From ZAX-1 sp046533095 (GTDB lineage: Bacteria; Bacillota; Clostridia; Lachnospirales; Lachnospiraceae), in contig JAJQRA010000035.1 of the NCBI GenBank assembly GCA_046533095.1, positions 62,001-126,000 on the forward strand: DNA of 64,000 bases, in the 5' to 3' direction. Every line of letters starts with the position of its first letter. Within the stretch, counting starts at the first letter, position 1. This document shows, piece after piece, positions 52,976-62,379 of the stretch. A model generated the notes under the pieces. It was not told the origin of the DNA. It was given only the letters and a program-made list of their open reading frames with translations, and did not search any database. The position numbers were made by a program, and so were the translations under genes.

Positions 52976-54706
52976 ATGGGATACAAAGAAATTTACAACG
53001 AATGGGTAAACAATCCTTATTTTGACGAAGCAACGAGAGCAGAATTAAAAGGGATTGAAAAGAATGAAAAAGAAATGGAAGAGCGTTTCTATGCAGATTT
53101 GGAGTTTGGTACGGCAGGCTTACGTGGGATCATTGGTGCAGGTACAAACCGCATGAACGTCTATACAGTCCGTAAAACGACGCAAGGGTTGGCTAATTAT
53201 ATTCTCCAGGTGGGGGGAGCCGGCAAAGGTGTTGCAATTGCCTATGATTCCAGACGTATGTCGCCGGAATTTGCAGATGTAGCGGCACTTTGCTTAAATG
53301 CGAACGGCATCAAGGCATACGTTTTTGAAAGCCTGCGGCCGACCCCGGAGCTGTCTTTTGCAGTCCGTACATTAGGCTGTATCGCAGGCATTAATATTAC
53401 GGCCAGCCATAATCCGCCGGCATATAATGGATATAAGGTATATTGGGAAGATGGTGCTCAAATTACGCCACCACATGACACTGCAATTATGGACGAAGTT
53501 TCAAAAATAAAAGATTATAGTACCGCAAAAACAATCGAACTTGAAGATGCAAAAGCGAAAGGGATTTATAAAATAATCGGAAGCGACATCGATGATGCAT
53601 ATATAGCAGAATTAAAGAAATTAGTCATTCATCAAGATGCAATAGACGCTGTTTCAAAAGACCTGCGCATTGTATACTCGCCCTTGCATGGAACCGGCAA
53701 TATACCGGTACGCCGCGTACTAAAAGAATTAGGGTTTGAACATGTTTATGTTGTAAAAGAGCAGGAACTGCCGGATGGCGAATTCCCTACGGTAAGCTAC
53801 CCAAATCCGGAAGCCGAAGAAGCCTTTGTTTTAGGCCTTAAGCTTGCAAAGCAAGTTGATGCCGATCTAGTGTTAGCGACCGATCCGGATGCCGACCGTC
53901 TAGGCGTCTATGTAAAAGACAGTAAAACCGGTGAATATTATACACTAACAGGAAATATGTCCGGTTGCCTGATCGGCGACTACGTAATCGGACAAAGGAA
54001 AGCGACAAAAGGACTGCCAAAAGGCGGCGCATTGATCAAATCCATTGTTACAACGAATATGGCAGACGCAATTGCAAACGCTTATCAGATTGAATTGGTT
54101 GAAGTATTGACAGGCTTTAAGTATATCGGGCAAAAAATGTTGGAATTTGAAAAAACAGGAAAATCCACGTACTTATTTGGATTAGAAGAAAGCTATGGCT
54201 GCCTGGTAGGAACCCATGCTAGGGATAAAGATGCGGTTGTGGCCTCTATGGCGCTATGTGAAGCGACGGCCTATTATAAAACGCAAGGGAAAACCTTGTG
54301 GGATGCCATGAACGATATGTATGAAAAATACGGCTATTATAAGGATGATGTAAAAGCCATTACCTTAGCCGGAATCGAAGGGCTAGAAAAGATCCGGCAC
54401 ATACTGGATACCCTTAGAAATGATGCGCCAAAAGCAATTGGCAGTTTTAAGGTGTTATCCGCAAGGGATTATCAAAAAGATACGATTACAGATATGAAAA
54501 ATGGGAAGGTAGTACCAACAGGGCTTCCGTCCTCTAATGTACTTTACTATGAGCTAGAAGACGATGCATGGGTATGCGTTAGACCATCCGGAACAGAGCC
54601 GAAAGTAAAATTTTACTATGGAGTGAAAGGAAAATCTGTGCAAGATGCCGATAAAAAGTCTGACGAGCTAGGGAAAGCAGTCCTTGAAACGATAGAAAAA
54701 ATATAA
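52976..54706 (+). CDS. Phospho-sugar mutase (phosphoglucomutase/phosphomannomutase)
   Basis: A 576-residue alpha-D-phosphohexomutase. It has FGTAGLRGIIGAGTNRMN, the phosphoserine loop ITASHNPPAYNGYK, the Mg loop ATDPDADRLG, sugar-specificity loop GLEESYGCLVGT and phosphate-binding RPSGTEPKVKFY. Length and sequence match the PgcA-type alpha-phosphoglucomutase of Firmicutes, which links glucose-1-phosphate and glucose-6-phosphate. Confidence 0.93.
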   Translation: MGYKEIYNEWVNNPYFDEATRAELKGIEKNEKEMEERFYADLEFGTAGLRGIIGAGTNRMNVYTVRKTTQGLANYILQVGGAGKGVAIAYDSRRMSPEFADVAALCLNANGIKAYVFESLRPTPELSFAVRTLGCIAGINITASHNPPAYNGYKVYWEDGAQITPPHDTAIMDEVSKIKDYSTAKTIELEDAKAKGIYKIIGSDIDDAYIAELKKLVIHQDAIDAVSKDLRIVYSPLHGTGNIPVRRVLKELGFEHVYVVKEQELPDGEFPTVSYPNPEAEEAFVLGLKLAKQVDADLVLATDPDADRLGVYVKDSKTGEYYTLTGNMSGCLIGDYVIGQRKATKGLPKGGALIKSIVTTNMADAIANAYQIELVEVLTGFKYIGQKMLEFEKTGKSTYLFGLEESYGCLVGTHARDKDAVVASMALCEATAYYKTQGKTLWDAMNDMYEKYGYYKDDVKAITLAGIEGLEKIRHILDTLRNDAPKAIGSFKVLSARDYQKDTITDMKNGKVVPTGLPSSNVLYYELEDDAWVCVRPSGTEPKVKFYYGVKGKSVQDADKKSDELGKAVLETIEKI

Positions 54707-54729
54707 AGGCATAAAAAGTGTAAAAATCC

Positions 54730-54758
54730 TTGACAAACAAAGAAAAAACAAGTATAAA
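54730..54758 (+). promoter_or_regulatory. Sigma-A promoter of the HU gene
   Basis: TTGACA (54730-54735), 17-base spacer, TATAAA (54753-54758), with a leader of about 125 bases. Confidence 0.88.
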
Positions 54759-54890
54759 TATGTTTGTAGGTAAAATTTGGAGAGGACAAGCTCCAATAGA
54801 TGAAGAAAGCAGGCAAATAAAATAAATTAATAGAGTCATAAATCCATTCATTAATTTATAAGAAAAAGAATCCAGAGGAGGAATTTTGTA

Positions 54891-55166
54891 ATGAACAAAG
54901 CAGAATTAGTTACGGCTATCGCTGAGAAAACAACATTGAATAAGAAGGACGCAGAAGCAGCATTAAAAGCATTTACCGACGTGATTGCAGAAGAATTAAA
55001 AAAAGGAGAAAAAATCCAGTTGGTTGGATTTGGTACATTTGAAGTTTCCGAAAGGGCGGCAAGGACAGGAAGGAATCCTCAAACCGGAGCAGAGATGGAT
55101 ATTCCGGCTTCGAAAGCACCTAAATTTAAACCGGGAAAAGCTTTAAAGGATATCATCAACGAATAA
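54891..55166 (+). CDS. hup: HU-family DNA-binding protein
   Basis: A 91-residue nucleoid protein, start MNKAELVTAIAEKTTLNKKDAE and the DNA-binding arm RAARTGRNPQTGAEMDIPAS. AGAGGAGG precedes the ATG. The position before rqcP, yabP and spoIIE is conserved in Firmicutes. Confidence 0.97.
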   Translation: MNKAELVTAIAEKTTLNKKDAEAALKAFTDVIAEELKKGEKIQLVGFGTFEVSERAARTGRNPQTGAEMDIPASKAPKFKPGKALKDIINE

Positions 55167-55227
55167 TTTGCCACTATTTACAGCTGGCTGTAAAAGACGA
55201 ATGATGTCTACCATAGATTTAAAAGAC

Positions 55228-55260
55228 AGAGGGCTTCTTATGTGGGGAGTCCTCTTTTTT
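55228..55260 (+). terminator. Terminator after hup
   Basis: AGAGGGCT (55228-55235) pairs with AGTCCTCT (55248-55255, one G-U) and T6 follows. Confidence 0.85.
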
Positions 55261-55355
55261 AGCTTAGAGGAAAAACCAAAGGCATGCAGCATAGAGTAAA
55301 AAAGTATCAATGAAATAGAAAGAGATGTCAAGGTAGGAAAAAGAAGGGATCAAAG

Positions 55356-55598
55356 ATGAGGTTAGATAAGTTTTTAAAAGTATCCCGCATTATTAAACGG
55401 CGCACAGTTGCGAATGAGGCATGTGATGCGGGACGTGTAGTATTAAATGGAAAAGTTGCAAAAGCATCTGTAAATGTGAAGCCGGGAGATATTTTAGAAA
55501 TCCTGTTTGGTACAAAAAATGTCAAGGTAGAAATCCTAGATTTGCAGGATACAACCAAAAAAGAGGAAGCAAAAGAACTTTTTAGATATGTAGATTAG
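55356..55598 (+). CDS. rqcP: S4-domain RNA-binding protein RqcP (YabO/Hsp15 family)
   Basis: An 80-residue S4 protein: MRLDKFLKVSRIIKRRTVANE and ACDAGRVVLNGKVAKAS are the S4 RNA-binding core. RqcP works with RqcH on stalled 50S subunits to add Ala tails. Genomic position between hup and yabP matches yabO in Bacillus. Confidence 0.93.
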   Translation: MRLDKFLKVSRIIKRRTVANEACDAGRVVLNGKVAKASVNVKPGDILEILFGTKNVKVEILDLQDTTKKEEAKELFRYVD

Positions 55599-55737
55599 CG
55601 TTTCTAATGAATGGACGGTCGTAGGAATTTATTTTGGAGAATTTGGGCAATGCAGGAAAACGACAAATGTAAATTGAAAAATTTGCCGAAATACAGTATA
55701 ACTAAATAAACGAAATGCTACAGGAAGCTATTTGGTA

Positions 55738-55826
55738 TGTCATCTGTTCCTGTAGGGGTATACTTGATACAGTCTGGCCGAATCGGCATGATCGGGAATG
55801 TCATCTGCTCCTGTGGGGGTATACTT
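55738..55826 (+). repeat. 28-bp direct repeat x2 upstream of hybrid kinase
   Basis: TGTCATCTGTTCCTGTAGGG with GTATACTT (55738-55765) recurs with two changes at 55799-55826, 61 bases apart. The copies lie between rqcP and the kinase start, so they could be regulator sites or a small duplication. Confidence 0.75.
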
Positions 55827-55855
55827 ATCTTCGTACAAAAGGAGATTTCGAAAAT

Positions 55856-58800
55856 ATGAAATATATCTCAAAAATTTTCAACAATATGTTAGATCGCTTG
55901 TGGAATAAATTAAAGCTTGGAATGCGTGCGAAACTTATCGTCCTGTTCCTCATTGTCAAAGTTGTTCCGCTTATTGTGTTGACCGTTATTGCATGGTGGC
56001 AGCTCACGAACCTAGGGGAACTGTTAAAGCATATTGCCGTAAGCGACTCATTTGAGGTGTTAAATGACAGTGCCGTGGAAAATATCGAACGCCTGTCAAC
56101 CGATACGGCACAAAAGGTCGCTGATTTCCTCTATGGACGGGATGCAGATATTCTGTTTTTGGCGGATATTTCATCTTATACGGATCCAAATGATTCAAAC
56201 ACTTTTGGAACGTTAGAGGATATTTATGGCAATTTTGCCAACACCAATCTTAGTAGAGTTGTAAAACAAGGACAGTGGGAACTTGCGGCAGATGGGCAAT
56301 CGTGGATTTTTACCGGTGAACCGATAGATTTGCAGCTATCGGGAGCAGGTGGCATATCTTCCAACAGTGAAAACAGCGATAACGGCAACTTTCACTATCG
56401 TGCTCCACAAGTTGCTGAGTATGAAGACATCCCTCTTTATGATGAAATAACGTTCGTTGCCCTTGACGGTACGGAGCTAGTAAAGGTTGTGGCAAAAGAC
56501 TCGCCGAAAGTCAATTATCCGATGAATCCCCAAAAAGGAAATATTGTGGATAAAAATAACACCTATGTTAAGGCTGAAACTTATTTTGAGGAATTAAAAG
56601 ACCTTAATGTAGGTGAAGTTTGCGTGTCTGACGTTGTTGGAGCATATGTTGGCTCGAACTACGTTGGTATGTATGTGCCGGATGCGATAGAAGCCGCGGA
56701 GGAAACGCGTGGCTATGACATTGAATATAATCCAAAGGCACAGTCCTATGCTGGAAAAGAAAACCCGAACGGTCAGCGTTTTGAAGGGATTGTGCGTTGG
56801 GCGACTCCGGTGGCAAATGCTGCCGGCGATAAAATCGGCTATGTAACGTTTGCACTCAATCACGATCACATTATGGAATTTGTAGATCATACAACACCGA
56901 TGACAGAACGTTTTACCGACCTTCCGAGCGCATTTGAGGGAAACTATGCGTTTATCTGGGATTACAACTGCCGCAATATTTGCCATCCCAGACATAACTC
57001 CATTTATGGCTTTGATCCCGAAACGGGCGACCCGCAGGTTCCATGGCTTGAATCCTCCATTTATGATGCATGGCAGGCAAGCGGCATTTTAAAATGGACC
57101 GATTATGTAGAAAGTGCGAACGTGCCGCTATTTGATCAGCAGTCACGTGAAAAAGCACCTGCGCCCGCACTTACACAGGCCGGTCTTGTAGGGCTTGACG
57201 GGCGTTACCTTAACAATGCACCACAATGCACGGGCTGGATGGATTTAACGCAAGATGGCGGTTCGGGTTCATTTAACATACTCTGGAGTGGACTTTCTAA
57301 GTTGACTACGGCGGCCGCAATCCCCTATTATACAGGGCATTATGCGCCATCAGAGGAAAACGGCTATTCAAGGCGTGGTTTTGGGTTCGTGGCAATTGGT
57401 GCAGGGCTTGAAGACTTTACGGCTCCTGCCATTGAAACTGAAAAACGACTTGAATCGAGTATTCAAAAAAATATGACATCAACAACGGTGCAACTGGTGC
57501 TTACTACCATGGTACTGATTCTTATCGTCGTGTTTGTAGCTGTATGGATGGCGACATTTTTGACAGATAATATTACAAAGCTGATTGTCGGCATATCGCG
57601 TTTTCGTACGGGCGAACGACAGTTTCGGTTTCATGCCGAGGTGAAAGACGAATTCGGGACACTTGCAGATTCATTTGATGAAATGGCTGACAGTGTTGTT
57701 GACAGTGTGGCTAGTTCGTTCAGCATTATCGATGTGGATCAAAGGATCATATATGCGAATGAGGCGAGCCTTAAAATCTGCAACAAGACACTGCCGGAAG
57801 CTGTGGGAATGCTCTATTCGGAGTACAGTGTTTATCCCGAGGGATCAAAATATGATCCTATCATGGCGTTGCATGAAGGTCATGAGGCCGAGGTATATTA
57901 TGACCAAGGCAACAACATCTATATTAAAGGCAGCGCCAATTATTTTATGAGCAAAGAAGGCAGAAGGCTAGGCTATATTGTTGTCACCACGGATCTTACC
58001 GAAATGGTGCTTGAGCAAATGAAGATTGAGGAACAAAAAATGCTGCTTGACAAGATTTTTGATGCCTCGCCCGACCTTATCTGGTATCAGGATCTAAACG
58101 GTGTCTATGATGCAGTAAATCCAAGGTTTGCCGCGATAGGGGGAGACTCGATGGATAGGTTTACCGGCAAAACAGCGGAAGATATGCTACCGGAGTCTAT
58201 TGTCCAAAAATTTGCGGAAAATGACAAAGAGGCACTCCTGTCCGGTTTACCGCTTTATAAAGAAGAAATCATCACATTTGCGGATGGACATGAAGAAACG
58301 CTTGATTCGGTACGTACCCCTATCTACGATGAAAGCGGTGACCCGGTCGGTCTGCTCGGCTTTGCAAGAGATGTTACCATGCGTGTTACGATGGAAAACG
58401 AACTACGCAACACCCAGATCGAATTGGAGCAGGCGGTGATCAATGCGAACCGTGCCAATAGCGCAAAGAGCGAGTTTTTGGCAAAAATGTCGCATGAGAT
58501 CCGTACACCTATGAACGCAATCCTTGGGATGACAGAGCTTGTGCTACGTGAAGACATAGCCCCAATTGTCCGTGAACATACCGATGGCGTGCGGCAGGCC
58601 GGAACAAATCTGCTTGCAATTATCAATGATATCCTTGATCTATCAAAAATAGAGAGTGGCAAAATGGAGATTGTCACCACGGAATATGAACTAGCATCAC
58701 TATTAAACGATGTAATTAGCATTACAAGAATGCGTGTTGTCGAAAAGCCCGTGCTGCTTGTCGCGGATATTGATTCGCACCTGCCCCACAAATTGCTTGG

Positions 58801-60607
58801 GGATGAGGTCCGTACACGCCAAATTCTACTAAACATACTAAGCAATGCCATCAAATATACCAAAGAGGGCTATATTAAATTTAGCGTTGGTGGCCGGGCA
58901 ACGCCGGACGGCTATGTATTGGAATTTTCGGTCAAAGACACAGGGCTTGGTTTGCACAAGGAGGATATAGGCAAGCTGTTTGACAGCTTCTCCCAGTTTG
59001 ATAAGCACAAAAACTACAATGTTGTTGGAACCGGGTTAGGACTCACTATTACAAAGAGCCTTGCAATCGCTATGGGTGGAGATGTGACGGTTGATAGCGT
59101 TTATGGAGAAGGCAGTACATTTACGGTTACACTTGTTCAAACAGTGGTTGGGGAGGACATCATAGCATCGGCGCAGCTAAATGGCGACACAAGCGTGCTG
59201 GTTGTTGAAAACCAGCCTGTCTATGCAGACTCTATTCTATGGTCACTGGACAATTTAAGAATTCCACACAAGATTGCCACGACTGCGGAGGAAATAGAAA
59301 AGATGGTTTTGGCGGAAGATTATCCATTTATATTCGTGTCTGCCGAATTGCTTGACAACGTGATGGAACGATTGAAACAGAAAAATACGGAAACAGCGGT
59401 TGAAGCAGATCCAAAACCAACCCTTGTTTTGATTACGGAATATGGTGAAATGGCTTTCATACCGGGTTTGCGTATGCTTGCGTTGCCCGTCCACACGATT
59501 GGCTTGGCAAACGTTATAAATGGCACAGATGATGCGAGCTATTTTCACAGTGACGACATTGGTATTGCCTATATCGTACCACAGGCACGCCTGCTTATCG
59601 TAGACGATATCCGAACCAATTTACGCGTTGCGGAAGGATTGATGTCGCCGCTCGGCGCAACCATCGACACTTGCATGAGCGCAAGGGAAGCTATTTCGAT
59701 GGTGCAGGAAAATGACTATGATATTGTGTTTATGGATCATATGATGCCTGAAATGGACGGTGTGGAAGCAACCGCTGCAATCCGTGCGCTTCCGGGTGAA
59801 AAGTTTAAAAAAATAGTGATCGTCGCACTCACCGCAAACGCAATCAGTGGCATGAAGCAAATGTTTATCGAAAATGGATTTAATGACTTTATTGCCAAAC
59901 CGATTGAAACAAAAAAGCTGTATGATTTGATCAATCGTTGGATTCCCAAAGAAAAAATGATAAAAGCCGATGAAACGGTGCAGCCACAGGCTACCACCAT
60001 AGAGCGTATACTTCCAGACATCTACGGTACAGATATTTTATACGGCATTTCAATGACGGGTGGCAACGAGGCAAATTATATAGATATATTGAAATTGTTT
60101 TCACAGGATGCGAAGGAACGTGCAGAGTTTATGAAGAACATTAAACTGGATGAAGAAGCGGATTTGACACTTTTCGCAACAAATGCCCACGCGCTGAAAA
60201 GTGCGGCGGCAAGCATTGGAGCGGCAGATGCGTCAGAAATGGCAAAAGTGCTTGAATTTGCGGGCAAGGGTGGCGACATCGACACGATTAAGAATAGGAT
60301 CGGGGAGTTTTTAGACGAATTAGGGAAGCTTTCCGAGAGTATAGACAGTGCAATCAAGGTGGCCAATCGTGCAAAAGTAGACAATAGCGATGAAAGCAAT
60401 GTGGAAAAAATTAGTAAAGAAGACTTGCGTGGGTTAAAAGGTGCGCTGGAGATAGACGATATTTTAGCCACGGATGAGATGCTATACAAGATGGGAAAAT
60501 TAAACCTTAGTGCCGAAGATAGAAAAATGTTGGAGGAAATTGAGGGTGATGTGCTGGTTTTCGATATGGAAAACGCAGTCAAGACGATTGATCTATTGCT
60601 GGGATAG
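55856..60607 (+). CDS. Giant hybrid sensor histidine kinase
   Basis: A 1583-residue membrane sensor. Order: TM1 (26-48), large extracellular Cache-like domain (about 50-540), TM2 (542-562), HAMP (to 615), PAS (618-725), PAS (728-850), HisKA with His880 in KMSHEIRTPMNAIL, HATPase (about 960-1092), a degenerate receiver (about 1110-1235, no phosphoacceptor Asp at FIFVSAELL), a true receiver with Asp1294 in FMDHMMPEMDG, and an HPt domain with His1445 in NAHALKSAAA. ATG 55856 follows AAGGAGA; the frame upstream is not supported. It sits inside the conserved rqcP-yabP string, so it is an insertion into a sporulation cluster. No separate response regulator is adjacent. Confidence 0.93.
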   Translation: MKYISKIFNNMLDRLWNKLKLGMRAKLIVLFLIVKVVPLIVLTVIAWWQLTNLGELLKHIAVSDSFEVLNDSAVENIERLSTDTAQKVADFLYGRDADILFLADISSYTDPNDSNTFGTLEDIYGNFANTNLSRVVKQGQWELAADGQSWIFTGEPIDLQLSGAGGISSNSENSDNGNFHYRAPQVAEYEDIPLYDEITFVALDGTELVKVVAKDSPKVNYPMNPQKGNIVDKNNTYVKAETYFEELKDLNVGEVCVSDVVGAYVGSNYVGMYVPDAIEAAEETRGYDIEYNPKAQSYAGKENPNGQRFEGIVRWATPVANAAGDKIGYVTFALNHDHIMEFVDHTTPMTERFTDLPSAFEGNYAFIWDYNCRNICHPRHNSIYGFDPETGDPQVPWLESSIYDAWQASGILKWTDYVESANVPLFDQQSREKAPAPALTQAGLVGLDGRYLNNAPQCTGWMDLTQDGGSGSFNILWSGLSKLTTAAAIPYYTGHYAPSEENGYSRRGFGFVAIGAGLEDFTAPAIETEKRLESSIQKNMTSTTVQLVLTTMVLILIVVFVAVWMATFLTDNITKLIVGISRFRTGERQFRFHAEVKDEFGTLADSFDEMADSVVDSVASSFSIIDVDQRIIYANEASLKICNKTLPEAVGMLYSEYSVYPEGSKYDPIMALHEGHEAEVYYDQGNNIYIKGSANYFMSKEGRRLGYIVVTTDLTEMVLEQMKIEEQKMLLDKIFDASPDLIWYQDLNGVYDAVNPRFAAIGGDSMDRFTGKTAEDMLPESIVQKFAENDKEALLSGLPLYKEEIITFADGHEETLDSVRTPIYDESGDPVGLLGFARDVTMRVTMENELRNTQIELEQAVINANRANSAKSEFLAKMSHEIRTPMNAILGMTELVLREDIAPIVREHTDGVRQAGTNLLAIINDILDLSKIESGKMEIVTTEYELASLLNDVISITRMRVVEKPVLLVADIDSHLPHKLLGDEVRTRQILLNILSNAIKYTKEGYIKFSVGGRATPDGYVLEFSVKDTGLGLHKEDIGKLFDSFSQFDKHKNYNVVGTGLGLTITKSLAIAMGGDVTVDSVYGEGSTFTVTLVQTVVGEDIIASAQLNGDTSVLVVENQPVYADSILWSLDNLRIPHKIATTAEEIEKMVLAEDYPFIFVSAELLDNVMERLKQKNTETAVEADPKPTLVLITEYGEMAFIPGLRMLALPVHTIGLANVINGTDDASYFHSDDIGIAYIVPQARLLIVDDIRTNLRVAEGLMSPLGATIDTCMSAREAISMVQENDYDIVFMDHMMPEMDGVEATAAIRALPGEKFKKIVIVALTANAISGMKQMFIENGFNDFIAKPIETKKLYDLINRWIPKEKMIKADETVQPQATTIERILPDIYGTDILYGISMTGGNEANYIDILKLFSQDAKERAEFMKNIKLDEEADLTLFATNAHALKSAAASIGAADASEMAKVLEFAGKGGDIDTIKNRIGEFLDELGKLSESIDSAIKVANRAKVDNSDESNVEKISKEDLRGLKGALEIDDILATDEMLYKMGKLNLSAEDRKMLEEIEGDVLVFDMENAVKTIDLLLG

Positions 60608-60744
60608 AAAGGAATTTTCTGACATAAAGAAGAACCTCTTACCATATACTTTAGAAAGGACGAACTATTTGCTATGAAGTGTCGCGCCTATATAGGTGGC
60701 ATGGCAAAATAGTTACGTTAAAGGAAGTGATGAGGAGGTTTAGA

Positions 60745-61029
60745 ATGGAAGAAAAAGTGTCCCAGAAGGCACATAAAGTAGTGATAAGCAACCGTCACAG
60801 TGCAGGATTGAATGGTATAAAAGACGTATTGTCCTTCGATGTGGGAGAAATTCTGCTAGAAACAGAACAAGGAATGTTGCAGATAAAAGGAAATGACCTT
60901 CATGTCAACCGCCTAACTCTGGAAAAAGGAGAAATTGACATTGAGGGTAAAATAGACAGTTTTTCTTATTCTGACGTAAACAACCATGGGAAACCGAGCG
61001 AATCTTTCTTCGGAAAATTGTTTAAATAA
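60745..61029 (+). CDS. yabP: Sporulation protein YabP
   Basis: A 94-residue YabP-family protein: HKVVISNRHSAGLNGIKDV, then SFDVGEILLETEQGMLQIKG and DLHVNRLTLEKGEIDIEGK. Required for spore formation in Bacillus and made in the mother cell. ATG 60745 has GGAGG upstream. It overlaps yabQ by one base. Confidence 0.92.
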   Translation: MEEKVSQKAHKVVISNRHSAGLNGIKDVLSFDVGEILLETEQGMLQIKGNDLHVNRLTLEKGEIDIEGKIDSFSYSDVNNHGKPSESFFGKLFK

Positions 61030-61502
61030 TGATGATTAGCGAGAATATTATAAAAGAGGCGGATATTTTACAAATCTCCCTGCTTATGGGGGTAGTGCTT
61101 GTACTGGTATATGATTTGCTCCGCGTTGTCCGCAGAATTATTCCACATGGAAAATGGTGGATTGCGGTGGAGGATCTCTTGTTTTGGACAGGGTGTGCAA
61201 TTGCAGTATTTGTCATGCTTTTTCGGGAAAATGATGGCTATTTAAGAGGTTTTTCGATTGGTGGCATTGCAATTGGAATGCTCCTTTATAGCCTGATTCT
61301 TAGCCGTTTTGTAGTAAAAGCGAGCGTGTTTTTGCTAGAAAAAATACTGTTTATACTAGTTCGGCCACTTGTATGGACAATACGACTGTTAAAGCCAATC
61401 ATGCGGTTTTTGAAAAAAATAGGGAAAAAAGTGATACGATTTTTCAAAAAACAATTGAAAAAAATGGCAAAAGCAGTTAAAATGGGATTATATAAAATGT
61501 AA
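61029..61502 (+). CDS. yabQ: Sporulation membrane protein YabQ
   Basis: A 157-residue protein with about three or four N-terminal helices (IISENI then ILQISLLMGVVLVLVYDLLR and VEDLLFWTGCAIAVFV) and a basic Lys-rich tail. YabQ is needed for spore cortex in Bacillus. The ATG overlaps the yabP stop (TAATG). An adjacent second ATG is possible. Confidence 0.92.
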   Translation: MMISENIIKEADILQISLLMGVVLVLVYDLLRVVRRIIPHGKWWIAVEDLLFWTGCAIAVFVMLFRENDGYLRGFSIGGIAIGMLLYSLILSRFVVKASVFLLEKILFILVRPLVWTIRLLKPIMRFLKKIGKKVIRFFKKQLKKMAKAVKMGLYKM

Positions 61503-61579
61503 ATTAGAAAACACCATCGCACAAGATAGAACCAATTTGTGCGATTATAAATTGATGATGATGCAAGGAGAGTTTTTGT

Positions 61580-61933
61580 ATGGGACAAGGGCAAGGGCAA
61601 AAATACACAAATACGCGGGTGAATAAAGCCAAAAATAAAAGAAGAAGAAAACAAAATAGAGCTGGGATGATGTGCGTTAGCATCATTGTGCTCATGGTTC
61701 TTATTGTGTTCTCCATACAGATTCTAAAGTTAAGCAAGAAAAACGAAGAATATAAGCAGCAGGAAACACAATTGCTGGCGCAATTAGAAACAGAGCAGGG
61801 GCGGCAGGAGGAAATCAAGGAATATGAGCAGCATGTAAAGACGAAGGACTACATAGAGCAGATAGCAAAAACGAGATTAGGCCTTGTAAATCCCAATGAA
61901 ATTATCTTTCGGGAGATAAAGCCTGAACCGTAG
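61580..61933 (+). CDS. divIC: Septum formation initiator DivIC/FtsB family
   Basis: A 117-residue bitopic protein: basic cytoplasmic start, helix at about 30-50 (MMCVSIIVLMVLIVFSIQIL), a coiled coil (LKLSKKNEEYKQQETQLL) and the conserved YIEQIAKTRLGLVNPNEI end. It acts at the divisome with FtsL. AAGGAGAG precedes the ATG. Position after yabQ is conserved. Confidence 0.93.
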   Translation: MGQGQGQKYTNTRVNKAKNKRRRKQNRAGMMCVSIIVLMVLIVFSIQILKLSKKNEEYKQQETQLLAQLETEQGRQEEIKEYEQHVKTKDYIEQIAKTRLGLVNPNEIIFREIKPEP

Positions 61934-62290
61934 CAATAGAACGAAATTGATTCAAAAGGAGGTATGGCAAAAGAAGAATTTCATAAAAAAGCAGCAGAGC
62001 TTTTTGCGTAACGTATAAATAACTTCGAAACAGTAATGGTCAATCAAAGCAAGGTGATGTAGCCAGATACGGTAAGGAGTTATTTTTTGCTTTCAAGAAG
62101 GAAACATCTAGCCCAGAAGTACGGGAGGAAACAGGAGTTTTAAAGCCTGTCAAATGTGCCTGCTGCATCTAGAGATGAAGTTCGGGAAGAAACATTAATT
62201 TCCTAAGAAGCTTCAATGCCCTTGATTCGATAAAAAAGAGCTGGCTTAAGGGTAATTTTGTCTAAAAGTTTTTAAAATCAATACCCTTGT
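61934..62290. other. spoIIE upstream region
   Basis: No supported gene; an AAAGGAGGT-ATG at 61963 opens a frame of only 15 codons. Candidate Spo0A boxes (consensus TGNCGAA) are TGTCTAA (62259-62265), reverse-strand TATCGAA near 62226, and TGACAAA (62292-62298) overlapping the -35. ACAGG/CCTGT forms a small stem around 62131-62150. Confidence 0.4.
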
Positions 62291-62323
62291 TTGACAAAGA
62301 TTTCAGCCCATTCTTTTTATAAT
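62291..62323 (+). promoter_or_regulatory. Spo0A-type sigma-A promoter of spoIIE
   Basis: TTGACA (62291-62296) and TATAAT (62318-62323) are consensus hexamers but 21 bases apart. This over-long spacer is a known hallmark of Spo0A-activated sigma-A promoters such as spoIIE and spoIIG of Bacillus. Confidence 0.8.
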
Positions 62324-62379
62324 ACACCCTAAGGAACTGTGCAAAAAGCGCAGGAGCTGTAGATGGGAGGACTATAAAA

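Noticed and set aside
61963..62010. 15-codon frame with AAAGGAGGT
   Set aside because: The ribosome site abuts the ATG and the frame is too short to support.
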